A model generated the notes under the pieces. It did no database searches, was not told the DNA's origin, and was given only the letters and a program-made list of their open reading frames with translations. Below, piece by piece: positions 54,115 to 64,000 of a stretch of 64,000 nt of DNA. Each line of letters starts with the position of its first letter. Position 1 is the first letter of the stretch. A program made the position numbers and the translations under genes. Source of the stretch: Thalassotalea sp. 1_MG-2023 (GTDB taxonomy: Bacteria; Pseudomonadota; Gammaproteobacteria; Enterobacterales; Alteromonadaceae); assembly GCF_030546745.1 (NCBI RefSeq), contig NZ_JAUOPD010000011.1, positions 1-64,000 on the forward strand, in the 5' to 3' direction.

Positions 54115-55587
54115 TTAGCCCATTCTATAATTAGGCGCTTCTTTAGTGATGGCAACATCATGCACATGAGATTCACCCATGCCGGCAGCTGTTATTTTCA
54201 TAAATTGCGGTTTGGTACGCATTTCTTCTATTGTAGCTGAACCAGTAAGGCCCATTGAAGAGCGTAAGCCGCCCATTTGCTGATGAATAATTGCTGAAAC
54301 AGGGCCTTTATAAGCAACACGCCCCTCAATGCCTTCAGGTACTAATTTATCAGCTTCACCATCAGATTTTTGGAAGTAACGGTCACTTGAGCCTTCTTTT
54401 TGCGACATAGCACCTAAAGACCCCATACCGCGATAAGATTTGTAATAACGCCCTTGGTATAGCTCTACCTCGCCTGGTGACTCTTCAGTACCCGCGAACA
54501 TACTACCAACCATGACACAATGCGCACCTGCAACCAATGCTTTTGCAATATCACCAGAAAAGCGAATTCCGCCATCGGCAATCACAGGCACACCAGTGCC
54601 TTTAATAGCATCAACAGCATTTGATATTGCCGTTAATTGCGGTACGCCCACGCCTGTAACGATGCGTGTTGTACAAATTGAACCTGGGCCAATACCTACT
54701 TTAACGGCATCAACACCAGCATCAACCATTGCTTTTGCACCTTCGCCTGTTGCCACGTTACCTGCAACAATTTGTAAATCAGGATATTTATTACGGGTTT
54801 CTTTTACGCGATCGAGTACACCTTGCGAATGACCATGCGAAGTATCAATCAATAACACATCTACACCCGCAGCAACTAATGCATCAATACGTTCATCGGT
54901 TCCGGCACCAACACCTACTGCAGCACCAACACGTAAACGGCCTAATTCATCTTTACAAGCATTCGGTTTACTTTCAGCTTTTTGGTAATCTTTAACGGTA
55001 ATAAGACCTGTTAATTTAAAGGCATCATCAACCATCAAAGTTTTTTCAATGCGGTGTTCATGCATTAAGCCTAAAATCTCTTCTCGCTTAGCACCCTCTT
55101 TAACCGTTACTAAGCGCTCTTTTTCAGTCATTAATGCAGAAACAGGTTTTGATAGGTCAGTTTCAAATCGTAAATCACGACCGGTGACAATACCAACAAG
55201 ATTGTTAGCGTCATCAACAACAGGAAAACCAGAGAAGCCAAGTTCATCAGCTAACATCATCACAGACTCGATAGAAGCAGTTGGGCTTACCGTGACAGGA
55301 TCAGTAACAATACCGCTTTCAAACTTTTTCACCGTAGAAACGTTTTTAGCTTGCTCAGCGATGGTCATATTTTTATGAATAAAACCTAGACCCCCTTCTT
55401 GCGCTAACGTAATCGCTAAACGCGCTTCAGTCACTGTATCCATCGATGCAGAAACCATTGGTACATTTAATTCAATTTTTCGGGTTAATTTGGTTTTCAA
55501 TTCGGCCGTATGAGGCAGTACCGTTGAGTGGGCAGGTACAAGTAGAACATCATCAAAAGTTAGTGCTTCTTGAGCAATTCGTAGCAT
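54115..55587 (-). CDS. guaB: Inosine-5'-monophosphate dehydrogenase
   Basis: Oxidises IMP to XMP with NAD, the controlling step of guanine nucleotide synthesis. The 490 residues form a TIM barrel interrupted by two CBS domains (about 95-205). The catalytic Cys is in [15 protein letters not shown], and the mobile flap region includes EGRVAYKGP. It heads guaB-guaA and is divergent from xseA; a weak PurR-like site lies at about 55640-55653. Confidence 0.98.
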   Translation of the reverse strand: MLRIAQEALTFDDVLLVPAHSTVLPHTAELKTKLTRKIELNVPMVSASMDTVTEARLAITLAQEGGLGFIHKNMTIAEQAKNVSTVKKFESGIVTDPVTVSPTASIESVMMLADELGFSGFPVVDDANNLVGIVTGRDLRFETDLSKPVSALMTEKERLVTVKEGAKREEILGLMHEHRIEKTLMVDDAFKLTGLITVKDYQKAESKPNACKDELGRLRVGAAVGVGAGTDERIDALVAAGVDVLLIDTSHGHSQGVLDRVKETRNKYPDLQIVAGNVATGEGAKAMVDAGVDAVKVGIGPGSICTTRIVTGVGVPQLTAISNAVDAIKGTGVPVIADGGIRFSGDIAKALVAGAHCVMVGSMFAGTEESPGEVELYQGRYYKSYRGMGSLGAMSQKEGSSDRYFQKSDGEADKLVPEGIEGRVAYKGPVSAIIHQQMGGLRSSMGLTGSATIEEMRTKPQFMKITAAGMGESHVHDVAITKEAPNYRMG

Positions 55588-55739
55588 CGCAACATCTCTC
55601 TAATTAAAGTGGCTAGGGAGGAAATATTGCGGCAGAATTTTAACCGTTTTCGCCTGTCAGGTAAACTTAATTTTTACTATTTTATAGAAAAACTTATAAT
55701 GGCTGGCATAAATGATCCTTATCTTAATTTTGTTTCCTT

Positions 55740-57074
55740 ATGAGCCAACAGTATATTTTAAAAATTAGCGAACTTACGAAGAAAGTAAAGTACCTTTTAG
55801 AAAGCGAAATGAATACCGTATGGCTGACAGGCGAAATATCAAATTTTGTTGCTGCTGCTTCAGGCCACTGGTATTTATCGTTAAAAGACAGTAAAGCTCA
55901 AGTAAGATGTGCCATGTTTAAGGGCAACAATAATAAAGTGCGTATTAAGCCGTCAAACGGCCAACAAGTGCTTGTACGTGCTCGTGTTTCTCTTTATGAG
56001 CCTCGCGGTGATTTTCAATTAATCATTGATCAAATGGATGATGCTGGTGACGGTTTACTTCAACAGCAATTTGAAAAATTAAAAAAAACATTAAATGCTC
56101 AAGGTTATTTTTCAACGCAAAACAAACAAGCATTACCCGAGCATATTAATACTCTTGGCGTAGTAACATCACCAACAGGTGCAGCGATTAAAGATATTTT
56201 ATCGGTATTACAACGCAGAAGTCCGCAAACCCACGTTATTATTTATCCTGCACTAGTTCAAGGTAAAGATGCAAAGCGTGATATTGCTGCAGCCATTGAA
56301 CAAGCGAATATTCGACGTGAATGCGATGTACTGATTGTTGGTCGCGGAGGTGGCTCCCTAGAAGATTTATGGTCGTTTAACGAGGAAATCGTCGTAGAAG
56401 CAATATTTCAAAGCAAAATTCCAATCATTAGCGCTGTTGGCCATGAAATTGACACTACATTAGCTGACTATGTAGCAGATATTAGAGCAGCTACTCCTTC
56501 TGCGGCTGCAGAGTTAGCATCGAAAAATACCGCTGATACGCTCGATAAAGCCTTGCAGTTGAAGCAACGATTAATACGACAATTATCAATCATCACCGAG
56601 AAATGGCAACAGCAACTAACAAACATAACCCATCGTCTTGACCGTGTTCACCCTGAGCAACAGATTGTCACACAACAACAACGAGCAGATGAATTAGCAA
56701 ACAGATTAACTACCGCTCAACTAAACCGGTTAGCTCGGCTTTCTTTACCGAGTAAATTGGTTAATCAGCGATTTGCACAGTTGCCTATTCAACAAAATAT
56801 CACCAGACAACAGCAGCATTCAGAATCGTTGCAAACACGTTTAATTGAGGCAATAAACTTTAGTCATCAACGTAAACAACAAAAATTTGTTAAATGTATT
56901 GAACAATTACAATTAGTAAGTCCATTAGCTACCATAGCAAGAGGCTACAGCGTGACACGAACAACAATGGGTATTGTCAAGTCTGTAAAGCAAGTTGATA
57001 TTGGTAAGAGTGTTGAGGTACAACTTTCTGACGGAAAATTTGCTGCAACGGTTACTTCTGTCAATGACAGTTAA
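55740..57074 (+). CDS. xseA: Exodeoxyribonuclease VII large subunit
   Basis: Large subunit of the single-strand-specific exonuclease ExoVII. The 444 residues have an N-terminal OB-fold (VWLTGEISNFVAAASGHWYLSLKD), a catalytic domain with GVVTSPTGAAIKDIL and IVGRGGGSLEDLWSFNEE, AVGHEIDTTLADYVAD and a coiled-coil C-terminus ending in a short beta domain. It is divergent from guaB, as in E. coli. Its last four bases overlap the 3' end of the PilZ gene. Confidence 0.97.
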   Translation: MSQQYILKISELTKKVKYLLESEMNTVWLTGEISNFVAAASGHWYLSLKDSKAQVRCAMFKGNNNKVRIKPSNGQQVLVRARVSLYEPRGDFQLIIDQMDDAGDGLLQQQFEKLKKTLNAQGYFSTQNKQALPEHINTLGVVTSPTGAAIKDILSVLQRRSPQTHVIIYPALVQGKDAKRDIAAAIEQANIRRECDVLIVGRGGGSLEDLWSFNEEIVVEAIFQSKIPIISAVGHEIDTTLADYVADIRAATPSAAAELASKNTADTLDKALQLKQRLIRQLSIITEKWQQQLTNITHRLDRVHPEQQIVTQQQRADELANRLTTAQLNRLARLSLPSKLVNQRFAQLPIQQNITRQQQHSESLQTRLIEAINFSHQRKQQKFVKCIEQLQLVSPLATIARGYSVTRTTMGIVKSVKQVDIGKSVEVQLSDGKFAATVTSVNDS

Positions 57075-57754
57075 ACTTCTAACGTGATGACATGATGAAG
57101 TAACTTTATCACTAACTCACGCGCATTTTCACTAAACTTTACCCCAATGGAAACACCGTTCAGTACAGGTTTAATGGTACACATAGTACCTGGCAATTTT
57201 AAATTATTAAGATCTTGAAAGTTTTCTATGATCACACTGATAGATTTATCTTTGGTCATATTAAGCTTTTCGCCATTTTTAATCAGTATTTGGCAACCTG
57301 AAAGCGAAAGATCGGTGATGAGTCCTTGCCAATAGTTATTTTCAACAAACACTTTAGACACGATGTCGGTATCTATACGAATAGATTTACGTAAACTTTG
57401 CACACTTAATGAACGCGGAAAATCTAACACCATAATTTTAGAGGGTATTTGCAAGGTTTGTTTAACCGTACTTACAAAAGCAGCGACCGAACCTTCGTGC
57501 CCTTCAATTAATCCCCGAACAGTAACTGCAACACCTTGCGTTAAAAACTGACTAAAACTGCCGAGTTTATTTTTATCGGGAAATTGAACAAGCACGTATT
57601 TTTTAGGTAAATAGCCAATAAACGTTGTTCTGAACTTACCTTTTTGACCGGCTGGTGTGGCAATATCAATCGTAACTAATGAGCCGGCAAGTAGTAACCC
57701 TAAATTGCGGTTAAGCCGATCTACCGTTTCTATTTTGGTTGGCGACGAAGGCAT
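57071..57754 (-). CDS. PilZ-domain c-di-GMP-binding protein
   Basis: A 227-residue protein with the two-domain plan of YcgR-like proteins: an N-terminal beta domain (about 1-110, with KFRTTFIGYLPKKYVLVQFP) and a C-terminal PilZ domain. The c-di-GMP binding motifs are RKSIR at 122-126 and D148-x-S150-x-x-G153. Binding is therefore expected. It is a possible receptor of the c-di-GMP signal to which the EAL protein at 2262-3476 would contribute. It is convergent with xseA, with four bases shared. Confidence 0.9.
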   Translation of the reverse strand: MPSSPTKIETVDRLNRNLGLLLAGSLVTIDIATPAGQKGKFRTTFIGYLPKKYVLVQFPDKNKLGSFSQFLTQGVAVTVRGLIEGHEGSVAAFVSTVKQTLQIPSKIMVLDFPRSLSVQSLRKSIRIDTDIVSKVFVENNYWQGLITDLSLSGCQILIKNGEKLNMTKDKSISVIIENFQDLNNLKLPGTMCTIKPVLNGVSIGVKFSENARELVIKLLHHVITLEV

Positions 57755-57789
57755 GTTTTTTATAGTCGTGATAAATAATAGTTATAAAA

Positions 57790-57821
57790 TTAGCTAAAAA
57801 TACGTTGTAATGCAACGTATT
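57790..57821 (-). terminator. Rho-independent terminator of the der operon
   Basis: AATACGTTG at 57799-57807 pairs perfectly with CAACGTATT at 57813-57821 around a five-base loop. Read on the minus strand it is followed by TTTTAGC and then a T-rich stretch. It lies 39 bases beyond the der stop and would end the minus-strand transcript before the PilZ gene. Confidence 0.75.
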
Positions 57822-57859
57822 AGCGCACAGAAATAACATTAATTTATCACGCTACATTG

Positions 57860-59302
57860 TTACTCTGAGGTTTTGTAGCCTTGAGTTTTACGTGCTAACT
57901 TCTTTTGCTCGCTGTAAGATAGTTTTTTCTTACCGGCAAACGGGTTAGAAGTTTCTCTAAATTCAATTTTTATCGGCGTTCCCATAATTTTTAATGACTT
58001 ACGATAATAATTCATTAAATAACGTTTATAAGATTGCGGTAAAAATTTCGCCTGATTTCCATGTATCACGATAATTGGAGGGTTATAACCTCCGGCATGA
58101 GCATATTTTAAACGGATACGACGACCATTATGCATAGGCGGTTGATGATCAAACACCGCCATATCTAATACTTTAGTCACCATTGAAGTCGAAATGCGTT
58201 TCGTTGCAGACACAAATGCTTCTTCAACTGATTCATATAAATGACCAACACCGGTACCATGCAGTGCAGAAATAAAATGAATTCGAGCAAAGTCAATAAA
58301 GCCTAAGCGACGATCTAATTCTTTATGGATACGATCTTTAACACTATCATCGAGTCCATCCCATTTATTTACCGCAACCACTAATGAACGCCCAGCTTCA
58401 AGGATGAAACCAAGCAAACTTAAATCTTGATCAGAAATACCTTCTTGGGCATCAATAACAAGCAAACATACATTTGCATCTTCAATTGCTCGAAGTGTTT
58501 TGATCACAGAGTACTTTTCAACGACATCTGTCACATTTTTACGACGACGGATCCCTGCAGTATCAATTAAGGTGTACTCTCTGCCATTGCGTTCCATTGG
58601 AATATAAACGCTATCTCGCGTTGTGCCAGGCATATCATAAACCACCACCCGCTCTTCACCTAAAATACGGTTGGTTAATGTTGATTTACCCACATTCGGT
58701 TTACCAATAATCGCTAATTTTATCGTGTCGTTTTCATCAGGAGCTTGATCAATTAATGCTTCGTCAGATAACGTTTCATTGTCATCATCACTGTTGGTTT
58801 CACCAAGCGCTTCAATATGAGGGGTTAATGCCAGTGTTAATAACTGCGTCACGCCACGACCATGAGCAGCAGCAATTTGATGCACCTCTCCAAGTGCTAA
58901 TTGATAAAATTCAGCAACTGCTGAATCAGCGTCAATTCCGTCTATTTTATTGGCAACGAGAAAAACTTTTTTATTCTGTTTTCGCAAGTAATCAGCAATA
59001 CCTTGATCAGCCGATGTTAAGCCAGCACGAGCATCCACCATAAATAACACCGCATCAGCTTCTTCAATGGCCATTAAAGATTGCTCAGCCATTAAGGCGT
59101 CTATGCCTTCTTCATTGCCGTGAATACCACCTGTATCAATCACAATGAAAGGATGTTCTTCAACCTCTGCTTGGCCGTATTGTCTATCTCGCGTTAAGCC
59201 CGGATAGTCAGCAACTAAAGCATCGCGACTACGCGTTAAACGGTTAAATAAAGTTGATTTTCCAACATTAGGGCGCCCTACAAGCGCAACAACAGGAAGC
59301 AT
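57860..59302 (-). CDS. der: Ribosome biogenesis GTPase Der (EngA)
   Basis: Essential double-GTPase for 50S subunit assembly. The 480 residues carry G domain 1 ([23 protein letters not shown]), an acidic linker ([13 protein letters not shown]), G domain 2 ([23 protein letters not shown]) and a C-terminal KH-like domain with a basic tail. It follows bamB after 86 bases containing a strong hairpin. Confidence 0.98.
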   Translation of the reverse strand: MLPVVALVGRPNVGKSTLFNRLTRSRDALVADYPGLTRDRQYGQAEVEEHPFIVIDTGGIHGNEEGIDALMAEQSLMAIEEADAVLFMVDARAGLTSADQGIADYLRKQNKKVFLVANKIDGIDADSAVAEFYQLALGEVHQIAAAHGRGVTQLLTLALTPHIEALGETNSDDDNETLSDEALIDQAPDENDTIKLAIIGKPNVGKSTLTNRILGEERVVVYDMPGTTRDSVYIPMERNGREYTLIDTAGIRRRKNVTDVVEKYSVIKTLRAIEDANVCLLVIDAQEGISDQDLSLLGFILEAGRSLVVAVNKWDGLDDSVKDRIHKELDRRLGFIDFARIHFISALHGTGVGHLYESVEEAFVSATKRISTSMVTKVLDMAVFDHQPPMHNGRRIRLKYAHAGGYNPPIIVIHGNQAKFLPQSYKRYLMNYYRKSLKIMGTPIKIEFRETSNPFAGKKKLSYSEQKKLARKTQGYKTSE

Positions 59303-59335
59303 GATTACCTCAGAATTTTCTATTTAATAAACAAC

Positions 59336-59364
59336 AGCGGCCCTGCAAACATTGCAGAGCCGCT
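59336..59364 (-). terminator. Hairpin terminator or attenuator between bamB and der
   Basis: AGCGGCCCTGCAA at 59336-59348 pairs with TTGCAGAGCCGCT at 59352-59364 around a three-base loop. One position (59342/59358) is C-A on the plus strand but a G-U wobble in RNA made from the minus strand, so the stem is complete only in the bamB-der direction. It is followed by a T-rich GTTGTTTATT, weaker than a normal U-tract, so partial termination is likely. Confidence 0.7.
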
Positions 59365-59388
59365 TTAATCTTAGCACTTTAAATGAGA

Positions 59389-60591
59389 TTAAGGCTTTTT
59401 AATCGCCTGTAAATCACCATCTTTTGACAGTACAAAAAGTAAATTTCCATCTGTCGTTGGTGTTGCATATACACCACTGCCATCAACGTGATGACGAGCA
59501 ACAATATCGCCTGACTCTTTGTCTAACCAATGTACATAGCCTTCAAAATCACCAACTACAATATAGTTATCGAATTCTTTTGGTCCTGTCACATTACGGT
59601 TAGTGAGTGCAAGTTGACTCCATTTTTCTGTGCCGTTTACGCGATCAATCGCATAAACATGGCCTTTAACGTCAGTTAAGTAAATCGTGTTACCACTGAT
59701 TTCAAGGTCACGATAAGAAGAGTATTGACGTTTCCACAACACTCGTCCGCTTCGTAAGTCTACTGACGCTAAGTTACCGCGAGCAGAAATACTATAAGCC
59801 TTGTCACCATAAATGATTGGGCTTGAATCAATATCAACAACACGGTCTAATTCTGTTGAACCCGTTGCTTCGCCTATTTCTGATGTCCATCCTTGTTGAC
59901 CACTTTCTAACAAGTATACCGTCAAACTACCATTTGGTGCACCAACAACCGCACCACCAGCAGCTAATGCGGGTGAGCTGGTACCCCTGAGTGTTAATGG
60001 TGGTACATCTTGCTCTATTTGCCATAGTGTTTCACCATCAGTGGCGTTAAACGCCTTAACAACGCCTGATGCAGTATTTACAACAAGTACGCCAGCATCG
60101 AAGCCTGGTGCGGATAACACTTCACCTTTCACTTTACTGTGCCAACTTAGCTCACCTGTTTCTGCGTCTAAGGCATAGACATCGCCATTCTCACTGCCAA
60201 TGAATACTTTATTCATTGCTGCAGTTGGGCCGCCATTAAGAAACGCTGTTGGCTTACTAGAGAAAAATCCGCCTTCGCCTTCTTTGCGTAAATCAGTGCG
60301 CCATAATTCTTTACCGGTCGCTGGGTCCATCGCATAGACTTCACCTTCGCGGCTAGCACTGTATAGCTTGTCATAGGCAACAAGAGGGGTAATACGTGAA
60401 AAATATTTACCTACACCACCAATGCTCTCTTCCCAAGCTACCTCAGCTTCAAATCGTTCAGTAATCTCTGTGAGTTCCACCGGTTCATTAGGATCGATTT
60501 CATCATCAGTAGAAGAACATGCCATTAAGCCTGTTAATAAACAGCCCATAAGCAATGTTTTATGTCGTAATACGTTTGTTATTTTTAGCAC
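59389..60591 (-). CDS. bamB: Outer membrane assembly lipoprotein BamB
   Basis: Periplasm-facing lipoprotein of the BAM complex that inserts beta-barrel proteins. The lipobox is LMAC with Cys25. The rest is an eight-bladed beta-propeller with repeated PQQ-like units such as VYAMDPATGKELWRTDL, VYALDAETGELSWHSKV and VYAIDRVNGTEKWSQL. The 400-residue length is normal. It follows yfgM by 40 bases in the conserved order hisS-yfgM-bamB-der. Confidence 0.97.
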   Translation of the reverse strand: MLKITNVLRHKTLLMGCLLTGLMACSSTDDEIDPNEPVELTEITERFEAEVAWEESIGGVGKYFSRITPLVAYDKLYSASREGEVYAMDPATGKELWRTDLRKEGEGGFFSSKPTAFLNGGPTAAMNKVFIGSENGDVYALDAETGELSWHSKVKGEVLSAPGFDAGVLVVNTASGVVKAFNATDGETLWQIEQDVPPLTLRGTSSPALAAGGAVVGAPNGSLTVYLLESGQQGWTSEIGEATGSTELDRVVDIDSSPIIYGDKAYSISARGNLASVDLRSGRVLWKRQYSSYRDLEISGNTIYLTDVKGHVYAIDRVNGTEKWSQLALTNRNVTGPKEFDNYIVVGDFEGYVHWLDKESGDIVARHHVDGSGVYATPTTDGNLLFVLSKDGDLQAIKKP

Positions 60592-60631
60592 TAATGGCTC
60601 CGTTTAATCACGCGTTATTTAAAAAGCAAGG

Positions 60632-61270
60632 TTATTTAGGTAGAACAATTTGCTCTGCTAGGTTATCAAACTTCATTTGTAATACAGGATTTGTACCAGC
60701 TGAGCTTGCGTCTAATGCTGCCTGATAAGCCGTGCGAGCTTTTGCCTTATCACCATTTAAAACATAGGCATCACCTTTAATTTCTTCACGCTCGGCATTA
60801 AACGCTTCTGGAAATTCACCATTTAACGTTTTTAACGCTAATTCAATTTGCTTAGTTTCAACTTGCACACGTGCTAAGCGTAATTTAGCTAATGCTTGCA
60901 TTGCTTTGTTAGTAGTATTTTCAATCGCTTGATTTAAATACGTTTCAACTTGTGCCCAGTCTTTATGTTCGGCAGAGTCTTTTGCTAAAGCAAGCGCTGT
61001 TAAACTAGCGTAACTTGTTCCACTGTGATTTTTAATAAAGTCCTGACCACGTGTTTGAAACGCGTCATCATCTTGTTCTAATAAAGTGATCACTTGCTGG
61101 TAATTTTCCGAAACTTCTATTTCTTGGCTTAACTTATTATCTTTGTAATAGCCATAACCAATAAAGCCAGAAAAACCCAACACTAAGCCAGCAATGATGG
61201 CATTACCATATTCATTCCAAATTCTTTTAAGTTGTTCAACTTGTTGTTCTTCTGTTTGATGTATATCCAC
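60632..61270 (-). CDS. yfgM: YfgM-family periplasmic TPR chaperone
   Basis: Inner-membrane protein with a periplasmic TPR domain, linked to SecYEG and PpiD-assisted secretion. The 212 residues comprise a short cytoplasmic N-terminus (IHQTEEQQVEQLKRIWNEYG), one membrane segment at about 24-43 (AIIAGLVLGFSGFIGYGYY) and a helical TPR part (YLNQAIENTTNKAMQALAKLRLARVQ). It lies 10 bases after hisS. Confidence 0.95.
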   Translation of the reverse strand: MDIHQTEEQQVEQLKRIWNEYGNAIIAGLVLGFSGFIGYGYYKDNKLSQEIEVSENYQQVITLLEQDDDAFQTRGQDFIKNHSGTSYASLTALALAKDSAEHKDWAQVETYLNQAIENTTNKAMQALAKLRLARVQVETKQIELALKTLNGEFPEAFNAEREEIKGDAYVLNGDKAKARTAYQAALDASSAGTNPVLQMKFDNLAEQIVLPK

Positions 61271-61280
61271 AACGATTCCT

Positions 61281-62555
61281 TTAAAGTAAACTTTTTAATA
61301 ACGCTGGCACTTTATCAAATGCCATTTGTTGTTGTTCTTGTTGACCACGTAAATATTTTACCGTGACTTGCTGATTAACGAGCTCATCTTCACCTAAAAT
61401 AAGCGCAACCTGTGCGCCTGACTTATCAGCACGCTTAATTTGTTTTTTCATATTACCGCCACCACAATGTGTTTGTATACGCGTTTGTGGGACTTCATCT
61501 CGCCATTGTTCGGCAAGTGCTGTAGCTTTAATGTCTACGCCTTCTCCTAAGCTGATCACATAGGCATCAACTTGTGGCCTTACATTTTGCACTTTATCTA
61601 AACTCGTTAACATTAACACTAACCGTTCAATGCCTAATGCGAATCCAAAACCAGGTGTTGCCTTGCCGCCTAATTGTTCAACTAAGCCATCGTAACGACC
61701 ACCGGCACAGATTGTTCCTTGTGCGCCCAAGCTATCTGTTGTCCATTCAAATACAGTGCGATTGTAATAATCTAATCCACGTACCAATTTATCATTAAGT
61801 ACATATTTAATACCTGCTGCATCTAAACGCTGGCATACACCTTCAAAGTGTTTGGTTGACTCTTCACCAAAATAGTCAGCTAATTTAGGTGCCCCCTCTA
61901 ACGCTTTTTGTACGTCAGGGTTTTTACTGTCTAATACTCGCAACGGGTTAGTATGCATACGCCTTTTTGAGTCATCATCCAGTAAATCTTCTTTTTCAGA
62001 TAAAAAGGTCACTAATGCATCGCGATACGCCGCGCGCTCTTCGTTAGATCCTAACGAATTTAACTCTAGTGTGACAAACTCATCGATGCCAAGTTCCTTC
62101 CAAAGTCGATAAGTTAATGAAATAACTTCTGCATCAATATCAGGTGTTGCTATACCAAAGGCTTCTAAGCCAAATTGATGGAATTGACGATAGCGCCCTT
62201 TTTGCGGACGTTCATGGCGAAACATCGGCCCCATATACCATAAACGTTGCTCTTGATTATAAAGCAGACCATGTTGATTACCCGCTCGTACACAACAAGC
62301 TGTGCCTTCCGGACGCAACGTTAAACTGTCACCATTACGATCATCAAAGGTGTACATTTCTTTTTCAACGATATCGGTGACTTCGCCGATTGAGCGTTTA
62401 AAAAGTGCGGTAGATTCGACAATTGGCATACGAATTTCGGCGAAACCATAGTTACTGGCAACACGGCGTAAGACTGATTCAACCATCTGCCAAATATTCG
62501 TTTCTGAAGGGAGGCAGTCGTTCATACCACGAACAGCCTGAATTGTTTTACTCAC
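61281..62555 (-). CDS. hisS: Histidyl-tRNA synthetase
   Basis: Class II aminoacyl-tRNA synthetase of 424 residues. Motif 2 is in [13 protein letters not shown] with [16 protein letters not shown], the histidine-specific boxes are [15 protein letters not shown] and [15 protein letters not shown], and motif 3 is [15 protein letters not shown]. The C-terminal anticodon-binding domain follows. It lies 84 bases after ispG. Confidence 0.98.
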   Translation of the reverse strand: MSKTIQAVRGMNDCLPSETNIWQMVESVLRRVASNYGFAEIRMPIVESTALFKRSIGEVTDIVEKEMYTFDDRNGDSLTLRPEGTACCVRAGNQHGLLYNQEQRLWYMGPMFRHERPQKGRYRQFHQFGLEAFGIATPDIDAEVISLTYRLWKELGIDEFVTLELNSLGSNEERAAYRDALVTFLSEKEDLLDDDSKRRMHTNPLRVLDSKNPDVQKALEGAPKLADYFGEESTKHFEGVCQRLDAAGIKYVLNDKLVRGLDYYNRTVFEWTTDSLGAQGTICAGGRYDGLVEQLGGKATPGFGFALGIERLVLMLTSLDKVQNVRPQVDAYVISLGEGVDIKATALAEQWRDEVPQTRIQTHCGGGNMKKQIKRADKSGAQVALILGEDELVNQQVTVKYLRGQQEQQQMAFDKVPALLKSLL

Positions 62556-62639
62556 CTAGAAGGCTCTCTTTTTGCTATTGGAAATGTAAAATGCAGCGCG
62601 CATTATAGGCAGTTTAGCGATAAACGTAAACTACCGAGC

Positions 62640-63761
62640 TTAATTGTCGATCTCTTTGATCGCAATTTTATTGGCTTGATCCATTAACTTCGCTTTTGCG
62701 CGAATGCGTTGTTCAAGTTGATCAACCAATTGGGTGTTATCAAAGCGCTCTTTTTGCCTAATGCCATCTAAGTAAAAGCCACTTTTTTTACTACTGCCAG
62801 TTAAGCCTAAATCTGACACTGTTGCTTCACCTGGGCCATTGACAATACAGCCAATTATAGAAACATCCATCGGTGTCATAATATCCTCTACGCGTTGTTC
62901 TAATTCATTCACAGTGCTTATCACATCAAATTCTTGACGAGAGCAACTTGGACAAGCAATAAAATTGATACCACGGCTACGTAATTTTAACGATTTTAGA
63001 ATGTCAAATCCTACTTTTACTTCTTCAACAGGATCTGCCGCCAAAGAAACACGTAACGTATCACCAATACCTTCAGATAATAACAAACCTAATCCAACAG
63101 ATGACTTAACCGCACCCGCTCGTAGCCCGCCAGCTTCAGTAATACCGAGATGTAATGGATTATCTATTTGTTTTGCTAATAATCGATACGAGCCAACGGC
63201 TAAAAAAACATCGGAAGCTTTAACACTGACTTTAAAATCATGGAAGTTTAATCGATCGAGAATATCAACATGACGCATTGCTGATTCAAGTAATGCTTCA
63301 GCGGTAGGTTCTGTATACTTTTCTTGAATATCTTTCTCTAACGAGCCGCCATTAACCCCAATACGTATTGAGATACCTTTATCGCGTGCAGATTCTACTA
63401 CCGCTCTAACGCGATCTTCACGGCCGATATTTCCTGGATTAATACGTAAACAATCTGCACCATATTCAGCCACTTTAAGGGCAATACGATAATCAAAGTG
63501 AATATCCGTTACTAACGGTACAGAAACTTGTTGTTTAATTTCTCTAAAGGCTTCTGCGGCATCCATAGTAGGTACACTTACCCTTACTATGTCAGCGCCA
63601 ACAGCTTCTAAAGCTTTTATTTGTTTAACCGTAGCGGCAACATCAGTGGTTAATGTATTCGTCATAGACTGAACCGCTATAGGTGCATCACCACCAACAG
63701 GTACATTACCGACCATAATCTGGCGTGATTTGCGACGTATAATAGGAGATTCTTTAAACAT
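62640..63761 (-). CDS. ispG: 4-hydroxy-3-methylbut-2-enyl diphosphate synthase (IspG/GcpE)
   Basis: Iron-sulfur enzyme of the MEP isoprenoid pathway that converts methylerythritol cyclodiphosphate to HMBPP. The 373 residues start with a TIM barrel ([46 protein letters not shown]) and end in a 4Fe-4S domain with Cys in [10 protein letters not shown] and [10 protein letters not shown]. It lies 11 bases after rodZ, the order conserved in gammaproteobacteria. Confidence 0.98.
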   Translation of the reverse strand: MFKESPIIRRKSRQIMVGNVPVGGDAPIAVQSMTNTLTTDVAATVKQIKALEAVGADIVRVSVPTMDAAEAFREIKQQVSVPLVTDIHFDYRIALKVAEYGADCLRINPGNIGREDRVRAVVESARDKGISIRIGVNGGSLEKDIQEKYTEPTAEALLESAMRHVDILDRLNFHDFKVSVKASDVFLAVGSYRLLAKQIDNPLHLGITEAGGLRAGAVKSSVGLGLLLSEGIGDTLRVSLAADPVEEVKVGFDILKSLKLRSRGINFIACPSCSRQEFDVISTVNELEQRVEDIMTPMDVSIIGCIVNGPGEATVSDLGLTGSSKKSGFYLDGIRQKERFDNTQLVDQLEQRIRAKAKLMDQANKIAIKEIDN

Positions 63762-63772
63762 AATAAATTCGT

Positions 63773-64000
63773 TTACTCTGCTTGATTTTCTGCGTCGAGT
63801 GGCAAGGTAAATTTCGCAATGTTGCCACGGGAAAATTGCGACATATCGATATTGTCACCTTGAAAAGCAATTGCCACCAATTCTGGCTTTCCTAGCGTGA
63901 CTTTAAACGGTGCTTGTCCTGATATATTCATCACATAGCCTGTTTTTTTGATACCCCAAGCCACACGTTCACCTGTAGCGTCATAGATATTGACCCAACA
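63773..64000 (-). CDS. rodZ: Cytoskeleton protein RodZ, C-terminal fragment
   Basis: Only the last 75 codons are inside the window; the frame is open to its right end. The residues [19 protein letters not shown], then [40 protein letters not shown], are the periplasmic beta domain at the C-terminus of RodZ, which links MreB to the elongasome. The apparent Met at 63964 is an internal GTG codon, not a start. The full gene should also encode a helix-turn-helix domain and a membrane segment beyond the window. Confidence 0.9.
   Translation of the reverse strand, partial: CWVNIYDATGERVAWGIKKTGYVMNISGQAPFKVTLGKPELVAIAFQGDNIDMSQFSRGNIAKFTLPLDAENQAE

Noticed and set aside
55049-55378. 109-codon plus-strand frame antisense to guaB
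   Set aside because: Antisense shadow over the CBS domains; no start signal or family.
1-64000. Prophage, insertion sequence, CRISPR array, tRNA or rRNA
   Set aside because: Read for transposase, integrase, phage structural genes, regularly spaced repeats and cloverleaf or rRNA sequences; none was seen.

Overview
The window looks like a chromosomal segment of an AT-rich marine gammaproteobacterium, most likely an alteromonad of the Colwellia/Thalassotalea type. This is inferred from gene order and protein character, not from a database search. It contains many near-universal housekeeping genes in orders typical of gammaproteobacteria. I see no rRNA, tRNA, CRISPR array, insertion sequence or prophage.

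Layout. 1-2200 (+): glutaminase glsA, then two small genes I do not recognise. 2262-12326 (-): a ten-gene chemosensory operon in transcription order mcp - cheY - STAS protein - cheA - cheW - mcp - cheR - cheD - cheB - response regulator with EAL domain. It has a full adaptation set, no cheZ, and a predicted c-di-GMP phosphodiesterase as a possible output. 12520-16981 (-): an ABC ATPase and a giant permease fused to an M1-type aminopeptidase. 16982-17493: a 512-bp gap with an orphan rho-independent terminator and a possible small RNA. 17494-19218 (+): a LysR regulator, an exported TPR protein and a 50-residue ORF. 19528-20259 (+): a YebC/YeeN-type regulator. 20331-25352 (-): relA - mazG - crotonase - iron alcohol dehydrogenase, divergent from barA (+, 25590-28457).

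28470-37764 (-) is the classic envelope-stress and housekeeping block. In transcription order it reads rpoE - rseA - rseB - rseC - lepA - lepB - rnc - era - recO - pdxJ - acpS, followed by a small unknown gene. A sigma-E-type promoter can be read upstream of rpoE. nadB runs divergently on +, and its 3' end overlaps the sdhE-ygfX pair tail to tail. ygfZ and a SlyD-type isomerase follow. 42018-52304 is a more accessory stretch of small, mostly minus-strand genes: a membrane coiled-coil protein, DUF4177, RidA, GNATs, OsmC, TPR protein, GST, a beta-lactamase-fold hydrolase, a lipoprotein, a TonB-dependent receptor and an exported TonB-C protein.

52416-64000 returns to core genes: guaB-guaA (-), xseA (+), a PilZ protein (-), and the block rodZ (partial) - ispG - hisS - yfgM - bamB - der, all on the minus strand.

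Several genes below about 60 codons were found by direct reading: 1517-1681, 19066-19218 and 43239-43412. Several starts were moved to internal ATGs when the longer frame began at TTG or lacked a ribosome binding site.
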